Assembly (NCBI GenBank): GCA_004561445.1
Contig: SFVX01000001.1
Location: forward strand, 1-64,000
From: a bacterium
Lineage (GTDB): Bacteria > Patescibacteriota > Saccharimonadia > Saccharimonadales > Saccharimonadaceae
DNA: 64,000 nt
Direction of reading: 5' to 3'
Shown in pieces: positions 5,354-16,100 of this stretch (the first letter of the stretch is position 1; the number at the start of each line of letters is the position of its first letter). The translations under genes and the position numbers were made by a program. The notes beneath the pieces are model-generated. The model saw nothing but the letters and a program-made list of their open reading frames with translations. It searched no databases and was not told the origin of the DNA.

Positions 5354-8300
5354 GAAGATTCTCATGACACTAGTTGGGTGTCTACTAGCGTCAGTTATGT
5401 TTGCTGGCTCGGCCCATGCCGGTGGTTGGCTCGGTTCGGGGAGTGTAGGTGGAAGTAGTTCGGGTAGCGGTGGCGGCGGAGGCGGTTGTTCTGGTAGCAA
5501 TGCGATGTATCTTTTGGAATGCACCGGATATTCTTGGATGTACTTTAAATACAATGGCGGCTATGACGGCGATATTACCTTGCCGATGAACGTAAATAGC
5601 TCTTCAGTCTACATTTCCGGTGAATGTGCCGAGGTGGGTGGTTTTTATCATTTCGGTCGTAATGCACAAGGTCGCAGCTATGGTGGTTTTACTGATTATG
5701 AAAATGTAAAGGGTCTCGGAGTTGAAAGTAGATCGCCATATACTTATAAAACCAGCGCCGGAAGCTGGGGACATATGCAGACTTACACATGGGGGCATGC
5801 GACAGGTATTGCTTGGGCTGGATATAAAACCCATTCTCCTGTTCGTCAGGATATTTACCGTGGTAATACCGTTATATATAAGGGAGAGAGTATAGTCTCA
5901 GAAAATAAGGCCTTAGCCGACTTTAAAGAAGCGTACCTTGCCATAAATGGAACGGAGTATAAAGGTTCGTCTTTCCCTAATGATCTTTACGCTTTTTGCT
6001 ATGGTCCTGATATGGGAAAAAAGGAAGCGACATATACTGGTCAGGTCACTGCTACGGGCGATAGTGGCACCGTCGCTAAAGATACTTTTACTGTTACCTT
6101 TACTCATAGTCTTAAACGTACGGACAATAACTTTAAATATGATCCCGCTAACCATTGGTACACAGAAGTAGAGGGTGGCGGAACTAGTGGAAGCGGTGAT
6201 CATCATGCTGCGAATGCGGGATGGCGCAACGTAAGGACTGACACCGTTACTGGTAGTATTGGTCCCGGCGAAACTATTGTTGTATGTCAAGTTTTATATT
6301 ACAAAAGTTCAATTTCAGAAAGTGGCTCTACTGATGCTGATGCAGAGAAATGCGTAGAAGTTAAACGCGGTAATGCGTCTGCTTCGGGTCTAGTCGATGC
6401 GATGGCTTCTACTGATACTGCGAGCAATGTTCTTAACCCGAGTAGCGCAGTAAAATCAAATAATGGAAATTACACAGTTAAATTTAGACATAAAATTAAG
6501 CGAAATGATAGTAATGGTGGCACCGTAAGTGTGAGCTGGAATACTACAGCGTCTGGGTCTAGTAATAGAGGCGGCATAGCAGACGGTACCGGACGCAATC
6601 ATAGCGGAACGACGAGTTTAGGCTCGGGCCAAAAGACAGTGGTCGATTTTAATGATGAAGTTATTACTGGTACGCTATTTCCCGGAGAATCACGTACTTT
6701 CTGTCAGACCTTGAATTATTCGTACAAAGTTAGAGTCTTTGATCATTATAGATATACTAAAAAAGGTAGAAGGATTCCAGTCTATAGGTGGGACACAATA
6801 ACTGGCAATTCTACCCGCTGCGCGACCGTGTCTCGCGATGCGAATGTAAAATGCGATATCGATAATACTTACTACGGTATCGAAAACGGCACTAATACTG
6901 CCCGCATGAAGTTTATGAACATTTCAAACAACCAGAGTAAAACCCTCGTGAGCAATGGTGAGGACTTCATTTGGGCAAAACCAACAGATAGAATTCGTTA
7001 CGAATATGACATCTGTGCAGGAGGACAACTCCACGACGACTACTATCATTGGGGGGATAGTAGATATAACTCGCAATATTTGTTTACAGGCGGTAATACT
7101 ACCAGTAGCAACCCAAATAAGTATCTATTCCCTAGCGACTTAGGCAATGGTAATCAACCATATACAGTTCTGATCGGTTTTAATACCTCAAGCTGGGGTA
7201 GCGAAGATGACTACGAGAAGAGTTTTGCTTCTCCTACAGTTACATACTTAGGCTGCCCAAGCTCGAACCCTGGCCCATATTATCAGATACCAGACCATAA
7301 TTCGCTAAACTGTAGAACTAAAGATTATGTCGGACGCAACTCGGATGCTGGTAGTATAATAAGCCAAACCTTAACCTATCCACGTAAGCCAAATAGCGGT
7401 AATAATGCGTTGGTTGGTCAAGTAAAAGTTCCATACAACTACGATCTTGTGACTTCCCCTCTCAATACTAACCCAAAGAATGTTCCGGTAAACGCAGGCA
7501 CTACATTTGATATTGGCTTTAAAGTTGATGTAACGCCACGTTGTAATGTTCAAGTTCAGGGTAATTGCAATTCTGCGGATAAAGAATATAAGACCTTCCC
7601 AAAAACAACACAGTATCGCATTTACTCTTGGGCCGTGAATAGCTCTACATCCGAGACTCAGCTTAAGCATAACATTGGTACCGAGATTAAAGATAAAAGT
7701 GGCAACGTGATTGGCTACTATCTATCTAATGACCCAGCAAGACTTGGCTATACGATTAACAAATCTGGCTCCGATCTATTCGGCACTGATGGTAATACAG
7801 TAATAGTTACTACCTCTGATGGGAATAAAATTTCTGTACCCGCCAATACTGCAATCGGAACAAAAATTTGCGCCGCTGTTGCAGTTTGGCCCGCAGATAG
7901 CCATGATCTTCCTGGTAGCGGCACAATTAATGATTCGTCACAAAGTGCAGCTCTCAAAAATTCTTCTAATCTACGCCAATGGCGCAGTTCAAAACCAAGC
8001 TGTTATACAGTCGGAAAGAAACCGAGCATCTCTGTAAAAAACGGCGGCGCATACGCAAAGAATGGAATTGAGACCACTACTGCCTATCGCATGGTTGGCT
8101 CTACGAACTATCTCTTTGGGTCATGGGCAGAATATAGCGCAATGAGCGCAAAGCAAATCATTGGTTTTTCTACTGGCGCTGGACTCTGGGGTGGCGCTGC
8201 AAACGACGCAGCTGGCGGGCGTGAATGTCGCTTCTCTACTATGACGCTTGCAAACGCTGATTGTACAAGCAAAGATTTGGGTGGCATTCAATTAGGAGGA

Positions 8301-9101
8301 AAAACCTCAAGCTCACCAGAGAGTATTATAGAACAGATTACAACTCGCTATGTCGCTAGCACTAACAGTGCTGGCCAACCTCTAAAGGATTTTAAGAATA
8401 GGACTGTCGATCCAGCTGGTGTCTGCACCTATAACACCTCTACTGGGCGATATGAGGCTCCGTCTGACGCAAAGTTTGATTGTCTGGCTAATGGTACTAA
8501 GATCGTCTACTCCAGTGGCAACCTTACTATATCTGGCGGCTCGGTCCTTTCGAATTATTGTATGTCCGCAGCTCTGACCGATTATGATAGTCGCACGAGT
8601 GTCATCTACATAAAAGGAACTCTCACTATTGATGCGAATTTCTACTACGGCGATAAGATTGGTAACGATTGCCTATATCACAATCAGATTTATAATTCGG
8701 CCCACAAGATGCCACAACAGATCATTATTGCTAATAAAGTCATCTTTAATCAGCGCGCCACAAACTATGATGGCTGGATAATTGCCGATACAATAGATAC
8801 CTGCAACGTTTCGCCAACTGATAAAAATAACGGCATTAATGTCAATAATTGCAATCAGCAGCTTACGATTAATGGCCCAGTTATGACGAGATATTTGCAT
8901 CTTTATCGAACCTACGGCGGTGGCAGCAATAGCACTGCAAGAAGCACCACGGATAATAATAACAATAATAAAGCGATTGTCGCTGAGCCAGCCGAAATCT
9001 TTAAGATTAGTCCGGAGACCTATATTTGGTCCTACCAGCAGGCATTGCGTTATTCTCAGGCCTTTACGACCTACCAACGCGAAATGCCAATAAGGTATTA
9101 G
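5343..9101 (+). CDS. Large secreted cell-surface protein
   Basis: 1252 residues with a clear signal peptide (MKSKKILMTLVGCLLASVMF, cleavage likely after GSAHA), followed by a Gly/Ser-rich linker. The body contains repeated beta-rich modules with conserved cysteines (for example the GTLFPGESRTFCQ and GSIGPGETIVVCQ strands, each preceding a C-x-x-V segment). The C-terminal part (about 1050-1230) resembles stacked beta-helix turns (NLTISGGSVLS, GTLTIDANF, QLTINGPVM). The chain ends in YQREMPIRY. There is no LPXTG sorting signal. ATG is preceded by GAGGGAG. It is probably an adhesin or surface-layer/pilus-like component for contact with a host bacterium; function is inferred only from location and composition. 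Confidence 0.8.
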   Translation: MKSKKILMTLVGCLLASVMFAGSAHAGGWLGSGSVGGSSSGSGGGGGGCSGSNAMYLLECTGYSWMYFKYNGGYDGDITLPMNVNSSSVYISGECAEVGGFYHFGRNAQGRSYGGFTDYENVKGLGVESRSPYTYKTSAGSWGHMQTYTWGHATGIAWAGYKTHSPVRQDIYRGNTVIYKGESIVSENKALADFKEAYLAINGTEYKGSSFPNDLYAFCYGPDMGKKEATYTGQVTATGDSGTVAKDTFTVTFTHSLKRTDNNFKYDPANHWYTEVEGGGTSGSGDHHAANAGWRNVRTDTVTGSIGPGETIVVCQVLYYKSSISESGSTDADAEKCVEVKRGNASASGLVDAMASTDTASNVLNPSSAVKSNNGNYTVKFRHKIKRNDSNGGTVSVSWNTTASGSSNRGGIADGTGRNHSGTTSLGSGQKTVVDFNDEVITGTLFPGESRTFCQTLNYSYKVRVFDHYRYTKKGRRIPVYRWDTITGNSTRCATVSRDANVKCDIDNTYYGIENGTNTARMKFMNISNNQSKTLVSNGEDFIWAKPTDRIRYEYDICAGGQLHDDYYHWGDSRYNSQYLFTGGNTTSSNPNKYLFPSDLGNGNQPYTVLIGFNTSSWGSEDDYEKSFASPTVTYLGCPSSNPGPYYQIPDHNSLNCRTKDYVGRNSDAGSIISQTLTYPRKPNSGNNALVGQVKVPYNYDLVTSPLNTNPKNVPVNAGTTFDIGFKVDVTPRCNVQVQGNCNSADKEYKTFPKTTQYRIYSWAVNSSTSETQLKHNIGTEIKDKSGNVIGYYLSNDPARLGYTINKSGSDLFGTDGNTVIVTTSDGNKISVPANTAIGTKICAAVAVWPADSHDLPGSGTINDSSQSAALKNSSNLRQWRSSKPSCYTVGKKPSISVKNGGAYAKNGIETTTAYRMVGSTNYLFGSWAEYSAMSAKQIIGFSTGAGLWGGAANDAAGGRECRFSTMTLANADCTSKDLGGIQLGGKTSSSPESIIEQITTRYVASTNSAGQPLKDFKNRTVDPAGVCTYNTSTGRYEAPSDAKFDCLANGTKIVYSSGNLTISGGSVLSNYCMSAALTDYDSRTSVIYIKGTLTIDANFYYGDKIGNDCLYHNQIYNSAHKMPQQIIIANKVIFNQRATNYDGWIIADTIDTCNVSPTDKNNGINVNNCNQQLTINGPVMTRYLHLYRTYGGGSNSTARSTTDNNNNNKAIVAEPAEIFKISPETYIWSYQQALRYSQAFTTYQREMPIRY

Positions 9102-9111
9102 TGCTAGCATA

Positions 9112-9146
9112 GAAACTCTCTCGGCGCAAAAAACCGAGAGAGTTTA
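9112..9146 (+). terminator. Terminator of the surface-protein operon
   Basis: 12-bp stem AAACTCTCTCGG / CCGAGAGAGTTT shortly after the stop. Confidence 0.85.
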
Positions 9147-9400
9147 GTGCTGAGTACTTCATATTAATGATAGACTATAGAAAAATCCGGCTTTCGTAGC
9201 TGGATTTTTTATTACCTGGATGAAAAAGTAGCTATATAATGCGGTCAAAAAGTAGCTCCATACCGCTCATGCTTGCATTTTTTGGGGTTTTGCTATATAA
9301 TTCGCGCCAAGTACAGAGGTTGTAAATCTTACAACAATACAATCTCGGTGCGGCACATTTGGAGACTTCTTCGGAACTATCAAAAAGGAGGGATGATATC
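9147..9400 (+). promoter_or_regulatory. Intergenic: terminator, promoter and hairpin leader of the lipoprotein gene
   Basis: A second hairpin with T-run lies at 9181-9211. Promoter: TTGCAT (9273-9278), 17-bp spacer, TATAAT (9296-9301). The roughly 95-nt leader contains a perfect small hairpin, GTTGTAA-ATC-TTACAAC, near 9318-9336. AAAAAGTAGCT occurs twice near 9223-9257 with no evident role. Confidence 0.7.
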
Positions 9401-10144
9401 ATGAAGAAGAAAGGTTTATTAGGGATTTTAGCAGTACTCATGGTGTTCGCCCTGGCTCTTACGGGCTGCGGGCAGCAAGGCGAGCAGAACGCGGGAGCAA
9501 CCGGTTCTGAAGGCCAAAACAGCACGATCACCGACAACGGCAACGAAAACAATGGCGAAGCTACGGCTGAGCCGGAAGTTAACATTGGCGAAAAGCCGGA
9601 TGGAAGCGATGCTATGGCGCTTATGGCTTGGTACTACAAGCGCGATAAGTCCTATATCGAGACCGTAGAAAAAGATACTGATGGATATTATCATTATGCG
9701 GTTGGCGACAAAGAGCTGCCCTGCAAGACTAATGTCTGGGATTTTATCGAGACAAGAGAAGGCAAACGTGGTACTTATTACGTTTGGCTTTTCGAAGATA
9801 TGGCAGAGGCAATTGGACTTACAACTGCGGATTTTGAGAATTCGCGCCGCGCAGCAGCCAAGGTTGATCCGAATCAGACTCGTTGGGATTTTATATTGAA
9901 TCCTGGCACGGCTCGTAAAAATATTTACGACTATACGTCAATCGAGATTGCTGGTATGTCGAACTATTTTGGGTATGAAGAGATGATTTATTGCGTACCT
10001 TCGTCTGCGTGGTCGATTAGTTTAGAACAAATCTGTTTCTCTGCGTATGAAATGGAGCAGTTAATGCTTGGGCGTACTGAGGATGAGATTATGAAAAGTG
10101 AGTTTCAGTCTTGGCAATCGCTTGCTGGCTATACGATTCCCTAA
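9401..10144 (+). CDS. Lipoprotein of unknown function
   Basis: 247 residues from MKKKGLLGILAVL, chosen because GGAGGG lies 7-8 nt upstream. The lipobox LALTGC puts the lipidated cysteine at about residue 22. It is followed by a disordered Gly/Asn/Glu linker and a compact acidic domain of about 190 residues with many aromatic residues. It would be anchored to the outer face of the cytoplasmic membrane. No family recognised. It ends in a terminator shared with the converging T4SS-like operon. Confidence 0.8.
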   Translation: MKKKGLLGILAVLMVFALALTGCGQQGEQNAGATGSEGQNSTITDNGNENNGEATAEPEVNIGEKPDGSDAMALMAWYYKRDKSYIETVEKDTDGYYHYAVGDKELPCKTNVWDFIETREGKRGTYYVWLFEDMAEAIGLTTADFENSRRAAAKVDPNQTRWDFILNPGTARKNIYDYTSIEIAGMSNYFGYEEMIYCVPSSAWSISLEQICFSAYEMEQLMLGRTEDEIMKSEFQSWQSLAGYTIP

Positions 10145-10155
10145 CTAGTACCTAG

Positions 10156-10187
10156 AAATGCCCAGCCGTAAGAAGCTGGGCATTTTT
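10156..10187 (+). terminator. Bidirectional terminator between converging units
   Basis: AAATGCCCAGC / GCTGGGCATTT with T-run. It serves the lipoprotein gene on plus and overlaps the very end of the 10187 gene on minus. Confidence 0.85.
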
Positions 10188-13114
10188 TATGATGCAAAGT
10201 TTCTGATTCTGTGCTCTTCTACATAAAAGATATTAACTCCAAGTAAATACTCTTCGTTGTTTTTAGATTCAATGCGGAATTGATGATCTTCCCGTGCATT
10301 ACCTTTAAGTATAGGCGCTTTGCCGGTTGGGTCGTATTCTGCGATTTTTGCGAGATATTCTAATTTGTCCAGATATGCAATAACTTGATCTTTAGTGAGT
10401 CCTGAGCGACGAGCTAGGATGCCCTCGTAAGAATTGTCTAGCGGATGCTTTTCGTAATATTCTTCCAGATAGGCCGTAACGGATGATTTTTCAATTAGTC
10501 CCATATTTTCGAGCAGGCGCTGATCTTCCGCAAAGCGTTGGTATTTTTTAGTTTCTTCCCATGATGGCCAGGTCGAGCCAGCTGGAGCTTTAGCACCAGT
10601 CACGCATGCTTCGCCGGTGATATATCCCATATTTCTAACGCGGCGGCCATTTGAAAAGATATCCATCGTGTCGCCCGCGAATGGTAATGCGCCTAATATG
10701 CCGTCGACTGTGTTGCTACCTGTTGACGTGTCGAATTGCGACGCGATGTTTTGATCGGCGATACCGAAGGTAGATTCGCGTTGGCCACAAAAGACAATGT
10801 ATTTTGCTAGCTTAGAGCCGTCTTTGATTGTCGGGACTTCCGCTTCCTTGTCGGTTTCTTCAAACTGACCGTCACTATTTAAGTCTTCTATAATCTGCGT
10901 CGGGTCGCTTTCTAGAGTAGAGACATCAGTAATAAAGTATGGGTTACAGAATGCGTCGCCGACGCCGCCGATTGATTCAAGAAATGGGCAGTTTTCGGCA
11001 GTGTTCTTTGCGTTTTCGGATACAGTATTTGCAAGCTCAGCAGCCGAAGCTCCAGGGATAATTGACGACAGGGAGTTGGTGGTTATATCGCCAATTGACG
11101 ATATAATGCCGGTCAGCGATGAAAATTTAGACTGATAAGGAGCTAAATTGTTAACGATTGAGCCCAAGAAAGTATATTGCGAAGTTGTGTCGAATGGACT
11201 GCGCGTTTCGCGCTCGTAGCGTGCGTTCTCAGCTATTACCTTCTCGTTCTCTACCATGTAAGCCAATAATGAGTCTTTACTCGCGACTGAATTGCCACCG
11301 TACTGGCCATTTTTGCCCATATAAGCATGTCCCCCTGATGCGATAGCATTGCCGAGGTCTACACCAAGAAGATCTTCTGTTAGATTACGTGTATAATAGT
11401 TAGCTATTTTTGGTAAGAAGAATCCTACAATTGCAGGCACAAGAAACTGTGCAACTTCGCTGACTAAGTAGCCTTTGCCGAAAGCAGATACTATGCATGC
11501 AATACCGCCAGATGCAATGCATGCCGCTACTGTAAGTCCGTCGCCAATGATATTAACTGTTGCCGCGGCCATTTTTGCATATGTGCAGGCCATGAATGAA
11601 TCCATTGCGATCCCCACGGCACCCATGGATTTTTTTAGGTGTCCCCAAATATTAAAGGTCTTGACGCTTTCGTCGTTACCATTGACGGCTTTGCCGCTAT
11701 AGAGTGAAGTAATGCCTTCGGCTTCCATGGCGCTACCTTCTGTTTCCTTAATGTCGGTAGGATTATCGTCTGGATCGTAGTTGTCGCCGTAATGTTCAGT
11801 AATTGTATTTGTAGTAAGTTGGTTCGAGAGTTCGTGGATGGGCGACTGTTCACCATCGCCTATTTGTGCTTTTTGGAAGCTTTCAAAAATACCGCTCGCA
11901 AGTTGAAGAATTTGCCCCATTTCTGAGGCGGCTATGATTAGTCCAATTGCGCCGACTACATCTGCCGCGATGCAGGCGTAATTTGCGATATTTGCAACGC
12001 CGTCTACGGCTTTAGTTATCTTGCTGTTTGCAATATTGTCTATTTTTGCTTTAAGTTCTGTTGGAGAATCTCCGCCTTTGATATTTGGATCCATGTCTGA
12101 TGTCTTCATTTCGAGATCGCCGGCCTCTTGGGTGTTTGGATCAACTTCTCCTTCTTCGACATTGGAATTCTTCATCTTGCCATCGGCTTCGAGTTCGCCT
12201 GCACTTTTGCCAAGAGTATCTTTTACATCATCGATATCATTCGTTTTTGCATCATAGCTCGCCCATTTTCCTCTAGATATACCTATTTTGCTGAGGAGGT
12301 TTTTTGTTAGATTATCAAACCAAGCGCCTACTGAGCCTCGCCAGGTTTTAGCTCCTTCGAAATAGCTATTTCGGAAATTAGAATCTGCGTCGTATAAATC
12401 TTTGAAATAAAAGATGCCATTATCTGCGTCTGCGAGGCTTTTATCCGCAACAACAATACTTTTGTTGCCTTTTGCATCAGTATATTCCATTACAGTGCGC
12501 TTTTTGCCGCCGATTTCGTATTCGTCGTTAACTTCGATGTTTTGGCGTGCCAGTTTTTTGCGTTGTCTGTCGCTAATCTTAAATTTGTCTTTTGAAAAGA
12601 TTTTTGCGTTGATAGGGTCTTTAACTAGGCCGCGATCTAGCTGGTGTTTCAAAAAATAGTTACTGCGCCTATTTTGCGATGTACCAATAGAATCAAAATG
12701 CTCTTGGAATTGAGATATTAGCGAAAAAGGCATAAAAGCCTGACTAGCCGACATGAGACCACCCATGCCAAAGAGCGATATTATGATGGCGATGATTGGA
12801 CCTTTTTTGCGACCTTTTGCTTTACCTTTTGTTGTTTTTGTTGGCACGTTTTGACCAGTTACTTTATTAGCAAAGCCGTTTGGATTATTGGAACTTTCTT
12901 CCGCTTCTTTTGCAGAAGAGATGTTGCCGCCAGACGAGTTGGCGCTTTTCGCGCCACTCTGCCGACTAGTAGATTCATTTTCGGCGTCACGAAGCGTGTT
13001 TGCGCTAGCTTCTTTTGCTGCGTTATCGAAATCTGGACGAATACTAGCTTTAGCATTGTCGAAGATAGCGTTGCTTGGATCGCCTGATTGGGTATATTTG
13101 TTATCGTTGTCCAT
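10187..13114 (-). CDS. Large multi-domain membrane protein, T4SS-operon partner
   Basis: 975 residues. The N-terminus is about 100 residues of Ser/Asn/Ala-rich disordered sequence ending in a basic patch (KGKAKGRKKG). The first hydrophobic helix (PIIAIIISLFGMGGLMSA) follows it. A large domain of about 250 residues comes next, then clusters of hydrophobic helices at about 375-415 and 490-580, rich in Ala and Cys. The C-terminal third looks extracytoplasmic, with several cysteine pairs. It is the last gene of a three-gene minus-strand operon after the VirB6/TrbL-like gene, 20 bp downstream. I do not recognise a named family; by position it is probably a structural or effector-like part of the same secretion apparatus. 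Confidence 0.7.
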   Translation of the reverse strand: MDNDNKYTQSGDPSNAIFDNAKASIRPDFDNAAKEASANTLRDAENESTSRQSGAKSANSSGGNISSAKEAEESSNNPNGFANKVTGQNVPTKTTKGKAKGRKKGPIIAIIISLFGMGGLMSASQAFMPFSLISQFQEHFDSIGTSQNRRSNYFLKHQLDRGLVKDPINAKIFSKDKFKISDRQRKKLARQNIEVNDEYEIGGKKRTVMEYTDAKGNKSIVVADKSLADADNGIFYFKDLYDADSNFRNSYFEGAKTWRGSVGAWFDNLTKNLLSKIGISRGKWASYDAKTNDIDDVKDTLGKSAGELEADGKMKNSNVEEGEVDPNTQEAGDLEMKTSDMDPNIKGGDSPTELKAKIDNIANSKITKAVDGVANIANYACIAADVVGAIGLIIAASEMGQILQLASGIFESFQKAQIGDGEQSPIHELSNQLTTNTITEHYGDNYDPDDNPTDIKETEGSAMEAEGITSLYSGKAVNGNDESVKTFNIWGHLKKSMGAVGIAMDSFMACTYAKMAAATVNIIGDGLTVAACIASGGIACIVSAFGKGYLVSEVAQFLVPAIVGFFLPKIANYYTRNLTEDLLGVDLGNAIASGGHAYMGKNGQYGGNSVASKDSLLAYMVENEKVIAENARYERETRSPFDTTSQYTFLGSIVNNLAPYQSKFSSLTGIISSIGDITTNSLSSIIPGASAAELANTVSENAKNTAENCPFLESIGGVGDAFCNPYFITDVSTLESDPTQIIEDLNSDGQFEETDKEAEVPTIKDGSKLAKYIVFCGQRESTFGIADQNIASQFDTSTGSNTVDGILGALPFAGDTMDIFSNGRRVRNMGYITGEACVTGAKAPAGSTWPSWEETKKYQRFAEDQRLLENMGLIEKSSVTAYLEEYYEKHPLDNSYEGILARRSGLTKDQVIAYLDKLEYLAKIAEYDPTGKAPILKGNAREDHQFRIESKNNEEYLLGVNIFYVEEHRIRNFAS

Positions 13115-13134
13115 TTTTAATAATATGTTAGCTA

Positions 13135-16100
13135 TTAAGCTTGACCTTGTCCATGACCTTGATTCTGACCTTGATTTTGGTTTTGTCCTTGATTAACAGT
13201 AGACTGCGCTTCGCGGATTCCCAATCTTGTTTTTACATTTGCGTTCATATTTGCACGTAGATTTGCGTTATTAGACGAGTTGAGTTCTTCGATGCTTCCT
13301 CTAAAGACTTGTTTTGCTTTTTCTTCGCCAATTGCGTCAAGCGTAGAGCTGGAGATTGTAGAAACTTGAGTAGCTGAAGCTCCGCTAAATACGCTATTTT
13401 CTGGGCTTGTTCCAGCGCTGACTTCGCTTTGTACCTTCTTACTGATAATCGAGTTAACTTGGTTAAGGTTCTTTTGATTAAGATCACCTGTAGCTGCGAC
13501 CATTCCCGTCCATTGATCATTACTTGCGTGTTGTAGCATTGCGTTTTGGAATAGAGCGGATTGAAGAACTTTATCGTCTTGAGTAGCAAGTTCCTGCCCA
13601 CTGAAGTTTTGAAAATCTGTTTCGAACTTACTACTTTTCATGTATTCCTGGAGCGTCTTAGGGCCAGGGCTATCAGGGTTGTTTTTATCATATTTGCGAA
13701 TTTGCTTACCAAACATAGCGGCAATCTTATCGTCGCCCTTCATAGACATGAGCGTATCGCTGACTATACCTTGCTGCCTTGCATCTAACTTTGATGCATC
13801 TATATGAGACATTGCATTGTGCAGATTATCAAAATCTTTCATTTGCGTTAATCTTTGAAGCGCTGCAATTCCTTCTGCCGACTGTGCGCCAGATTCTCGG
13901 ACTATATCTGCTAGCTCTGCACCGCTCGTACCTTTCTCATTAAATAACGTGACGTCATTTGCGATTTCCTCATTATAAGCCTTATTTTCATCAGCAACGC
14001 GCGCAGCTTCGAGATACTTAGGATCACTATATTTATTCATCCTATCGATCTGCCCTTTTCGGCCTAGATAGCTTGCGCGTGCGGCATTAGTTCCGCGATT
14101 GAATGCTTTAAGCGGTCCACGATTCATTAATTCGCCGCGCTTCGATAGAGTGCCGTCATCTTTCATTCCGGCGCGAGAGCGCATTTGGAAATCTTTGTAG
14201 CGATCGGAGTTGCGGATGCGTCCCATCGTATTTGCATTGAGAGCACGTTGGCCTTGTGTAAGTTTAGCTCCAAGCGTACCGAGGCCGGCTAGTGTGCCTT
14301 TGAGGAGGCTTGGAATGAAGAAGAATGGTACTACTTGCGCGACCATAGCGGCGAGATTAAAGGTCCAGCCTAGTTCTGTATTGCTTTGACCTACGCTTGC
14401 AAGAATGCGTCCAGCAAATTGGCCGCCGCCGACTACCAGCGAGCAAAGAGGATAAAGAAGAAGCATAGCTTGCATAATTTTCATCCACTTCTTAAAGAGC
14501 GACTCTGTGTTTGGTAGTGCGCTACATGCGAATGCGACAGGAGAAAGTACAATACCTAGAATCACTACTACTTCACGGACTACAAGAATTAGCCATAAGA
14601 ACAACACAGCGATCGCAGCTGATCCTAAGAATAGTAATAATGTTACAACGAGGCCTGGATTAATACAGACGGCAATAATGATTGTGGTTAAGGTTATTGA
14701 CCCTGCGACGAGGAACCCTGATACGGTCGCGCCCGCGCCAGCACCCTGGGCTGCCTGTATGCCAAGTCCAGACTCGAGCAGTCCTCTGAGCCCTACACCT
14801 AATACGTTGCTGAGGTCGACCAGGACGGCGCAAATTATATAGGAGAGATTAATAAGCACGGCGGTAACGATGAGTTTTGGCAGCATTTTCTTGATGCCAT
14901 AGTTGCTAATGCCAACGCCTGTAATCTGCGAGAATAGAACAATGATAAAAAATATTATGAATACAATATTGGCTATAGCCTGTAATTTACTCCACGCTTC
15001 GTGGACTCCATTAGTCCTGAACTGGCCAGACCCCGCGCCATTAAAAATGCTGTCAGAGCGGATTTTTAGAAAATGTTCTTCTACAAATGAATAGACCTGA
15101 TCCATTAACCCTTCGAGTGACATGATGGCCGGACATAGCAACCAGCCCATAGCACCAGCGCCGGCGTAACAGGCTTCGTTCTCGTCGTTTTCGGCACCAT
15201 TTGCACCGATATTATCGACTGGGTTAGTATAATTATCGACAATAATTTGCATCTGGTCTATATTGAGACATTGGAATATTTGACCTTCTTTATCTGTTTT
15301 CTTTCCCGTTATCTCAACATATGTGCCTTTTTGTTTGGCGGCAGAGATTTTGTCCATACTTTCCTGCGCCTTTTGCTTGTCATCTTCGGACGCTTCTTCG
15401 TCTTTTGTGATTTCTTCTAGCTTTTTATAGAGACTATCATACGCTGGCTTCCCGTCTTGGTCTTTCATCTCGTCGCAAGCCTTCTTTAGCTTTGCGAGTA
15501 TAATACCCTCGTAGCCATTCTTGCGATCATCCGTAGCACTAATACTTGAGCTGTTATCATATACTCCATTATATTTGTCTTCAAGCTCGTGCATGCGATC
15601 CAAAAGCTGCTGACACGATTTTACTGGATTATCTTCACTTAGACTATTCGTCCATGTTTTATTTTCTGTAACATGGTAGTATTTTGTCTTGGCGATTATT
15701 TTAGTATTGGAGTTTTCATACGTAGTTAATGCGGTCGCGTCTGTGCCGTTAGGCTTGCTATCGGTAACATCGGCCTTGCACATGATGTTGTAGTCTTTAA
15801 TATAATTAAAATAACCGTCAGTGTTGTTAAACATTCCGATCTCGTCGTAGGTAGGCAAATATGGGTTATCTGACTTTTCTCGAAAAGCCTCATACGATTC
15901 TTTGAGACCATCTGACCAGTTTTCTTTAATTACGTACATGGCCCCAGTATCATTCATTGAACTACAGTTCTTATCTTCGCCATATACATAGTGCGGTACG
16001 CTATAGTTACCATTGCCTGTTTGAGTCTTAGCTCGTTGATAGATTAATCCTTTTCCTTCTTTGCAGACAATCTCCGCCATTGGTAAGCCAGTAATCTTCT

